Source: Tanytarsus gracilentus
Taxonomy: Eukaryota > Arthropoda > Insecta > Diptera > Chironomidae
DNA length: 64,000 nt
Direction of reading: 5' to 3'
Assembly: GCA_038502055.1 (NCBI GenBank)
Contig: JAXRKN010000040.1
Location: forward strand, 2,480,001-2,544,000
A program made the position numbers and the translations under genes. Below the pieces are notes generated by a model. The model did not search any database. It had not been told where the DNA came from and saw only the letters and a list, made by a program, of their open reading frames with translations. Position 1 is the first letter of the stretch. The number at the start of each line of letters is the position of its first letter. Positions 61,372 through 64,000 of the stretch are shown here, piece after piece.

Positions 61372-64000
61372 CTGCAAGAAGAATAAACGAGAGAGAGAAA
61401 ATTAAATAAAAATTGTCGAAATTTATTCAGTGCACATACAAAGACAGAATTTTCATCATAATGTACATCATATGAGTCAACTATTATACACATATCTCTA
61501 TATATATGAGGAAGAAAAGAAAAATTGAAACACAGCCCCAGCAATGATATTTTTTGGGTTATCAACAAGTAGCTCTTTTTGCTTCCGTCAGTGCTATATG
61601 CAACAGTGCCTTTTCATGGCATAAAGTGCTTGTTGCGAGAAATCGTAGAGAAAAGACACAAAGAGAGTGAAACGACGAGGAATGAGAGGAGGAAATAAAA
61701 TCGCCCAACAACAACAATCGCACATACAGCTCCACTTTCAACTAGTTGCTTAAATAAATGGAAAAATATTTTTGCATGCTAGAGTGTGAAGTGAGAACTA
61801 GTGAGATGGAGGGGGAGTTTAAAAGTCGAAAATCCACACTTTTTGTGAGTGCTGAGTAGATATGCGGGCGTGTTGAGTGTTGTAGAGCTGGAAAATGAGC
61901 AGACACATTGTGCAGGATTTATGCTTTCTTCAAGATAATTTTTTTCCCACTCCCCTCGAGGGCAAAGAAAAGAAAGAAAAAGTTTTCTCTCTCCTTCACT
62001 TAAGAAGATTTTTTCTGAGGACTTGCCATTTCCTCTTATGATGCATATATGAATTTTTTATGCTCGTTTGGCACATGTCGAAGAAAACTTTTCCCTGCGC
62101 GTAATTTCTGTAATTTATCTGCCAAAAAAAGAAAAACTCTCGTTAAGTTTTAAGCTCTCATATATGAAACTGAAATTATGAACATTAATGCTGTTCATGA
62201 GATTTTTATGAGAAATCAGCTTAAATCGGAAGAATTTTGTCTTTTCATTATTTATAACTTTCTGATATGTTCGCCGCACTTACATGAGAGCGAGAAAACT
62301 TTTATATATTTTTCCTGCAATTTCTATTTATGTTGTTTTTATCCTGGAAATTCTGTTTTTGGCAACAATATGGAGTGTGCTATTTAAAAAAGAAAAAAAT
62401 AATAAAGTTCCTGTGCACAAAGCACTTTTTTTCTCGAAGGAAGCCAACGACAAAAGTCTTTGTCAAAACAACCGAAAATAAAGTAAATTATTTCTTTCCA
62501 TTATCGAATAAATTTTTTATTCGAATTTATTTTTTGCTTCATGTCTCGCCTTTACCAAACAGACAAAAGTTGTCTCCAACTCAAAGTCTCAAACGTTGAC
62601 TTTAACTTTTCAATGAGAAACTTTCAACTTTAACCCCCGCCGATTTTCTGTCAATTTCTGCGATGAGAAGAGAGTCTTGAAGGATATCAGAAAAAGAGGA
62701 GGTCAATTGTAAATTAAGGAGCACCTTAATAATATTCTTAACTTGAAATTTTTGATGTTTTCCTAATTTACAAGCTAACCTCAAAAAGTGAAGGCTCTAG
62801 AGGAAAACTTTTCAATTAAAATAGTTAAATCAACACATTGTCGTTCGGAATTACAAAATTTCTCCCTCTTTTATGTTCCCTTCAACAAAAGTAAATGAGC
62901 GAGTATTCAAACGTCAGAAACCCGTCAAAAGCAATTTCCAATTTCAATTTAAATTTGAAATCACATTTTTCCTTTCAAATTTTCAGCTTTCATAGTGCTT
63001 CTTTTGGAACGGGGAGTACGGTGATGCCTTTACATCATCAACAATAACATCAGAGAGAAAATGGAATTAATATTTTTGATGTGAGCGACGTTATCGCGTT
63101 TCGAACATCAAAACATTTCTGAATTAAAGTTTTATTATTGTTGCGGTTAAAGTTCCTGTTATTTATGAATGAAACCCTCGATTTCTATATAAAAGCCACT
63201 TCTCCGGTTAAAATGTTACATATTCAATGTACATAGGATGATGATGATGATGTACAAGTGTTAATGAATGGCATCGTAAAATTAATTTCCTCGAGCTCAA
63301 CAAAATTGAAGCCTATTTTGTGTCTACATTAGGGTAGGGATTGATAATCGGCGGAAATTAAGTTTGGAAATTTACTTTGTATGAAATTGTTTAATTTTAA
63401 ATCAAAGCATTTTGAAGACACAACTCAGTTCTCATTTTACAAGAAAAAATTATTTGAATAAATTTACTCGAGCCCTGTTTTGAAGACAAAAAGGAGATTT
63501 TCAACAATATGATGTCGAGTTTAATTTTAAGCTGAATATGGTAAGATGAGAATCACGATGAAAGACTGTAGTTATTGTTATGTAAAGGCTTTCAAGAGAG
63601 ACGAAGACACACGTTGTGTAAGGAGATATTGTGCTGTAAAATTTAAGAGAATTTTAATGTCAGACAATATTGCCAGCAAAGTCTCTACGTGTCTTGATGG
63701 TTTATTAGAGTATGAAATATGTAGATATTGTTGTAGCTTTATCTGTTTTGTACACATTCACTTGACATTCATATAATATACTCTACACATACTCTCATCT
63801 CTAAAGCAGCGATTCGAGTGGCATAAATATGTATTCAAATCAACCCCCTAGAAAATTATAATGCTGATGATATCTCATCTTTCTCCTCACTCACTTTTTC
63901 GATAAAATAACATACATAGCTGAGATTTTACATAATGCCTTGTTGTCGCTCTGTAAGGAGTCAAATGAAAATGATGATGAGAGCGGAAGATGAGAAAATG
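61372..64000 (-). other. bru3: Part of the next upstream bru3 intron
   Basis: It begins at the acceptor CTTGCAG (61372-61378) of the 80-nt exon and runs off the right edge without a CELF exon. It contains a (GAT)n run at about 63237-63252 and a GAGAGAG tract near 61390 but no other feature. The RRM1 and early RRM2 exons must lie beyond 64000. Confidence 0.75.

Noticed and set aside
1..64000. CRISPR arrays, tRNA or rRNA genes, bacterial operons
   Set aside because: No regularly spaced repeat with unique spacers, no convincing cloverleaf with a TTCGA loop and no rRNA-like block was seen; the intron-exon structure shows eukaryotic DNA.

Overview
This window is AT-rich, intron-containing eukaryotic DNA from an insect, most likely a dipteran (inferred from 57-63 nt introns and insect-type protein sequence; species not identifiable). 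There are no operons and very little coding sequence. The one gene recognised with confidence is the 3' part of a CELF/Bruno RNA-binding protein on the minus strand. It reads most like the CELF3-6 subfamily, whose Drosophila member is bru3.

Layout. 1-622: the last two exons of an unrecognised plus-strand gene with an acidic C-terminus, followed by a poly(A) signal. 1419-2129: a small two-exon minus-strand gene for a putative membrane-anchored 217-residue protein, convergent with the first gene. 2130-34992: about 33 kb in which I can support no gene, with simple repeats, a G-tract array and short inverted repeats. 34993-35986: a composite repeat element (inverted subterminal repeats, several tandem arrays, end hairpin) that looks like a non-autonomous Helentron/DINE-1-type element. 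36668-37451: a 784-bp long-inverted-repeat element flanked by a perfect 9-bp direct repeat (Mutator-like MITE). 37452-45679: strongly T-rich on the plus strand (A-rich in the sense of bru3), possibly a very long bru3 3' UTR. 45680-61371: seven coding exons of bru3. Their 12.25-kb intron carries a decayed I/Jockey-type LINE (about 53.2-55.86 kb). 61372-64000: part of the next bru3 intron; the RRM1 and early RRM2 exons lie beyond the right edge.

The bru3 exons join with GT-AG boundaries and continuous frame into 305 residues: the end of RRM2, the divergent linker and all of RRM3 to the stop. The linker exons and the first RRM3 exon are all phase-1 symmetric, so exon skipping would keep frame. 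I found no convincing new defence, biosynthetic or other multi-gene system. The most noteworthy items are the two structured repeat elements just downstream of bru3, the possible 8-kb 3' UTR, the LINE fossil in the intron, and the small unrecognised gene at 1.4-2.1 kb.
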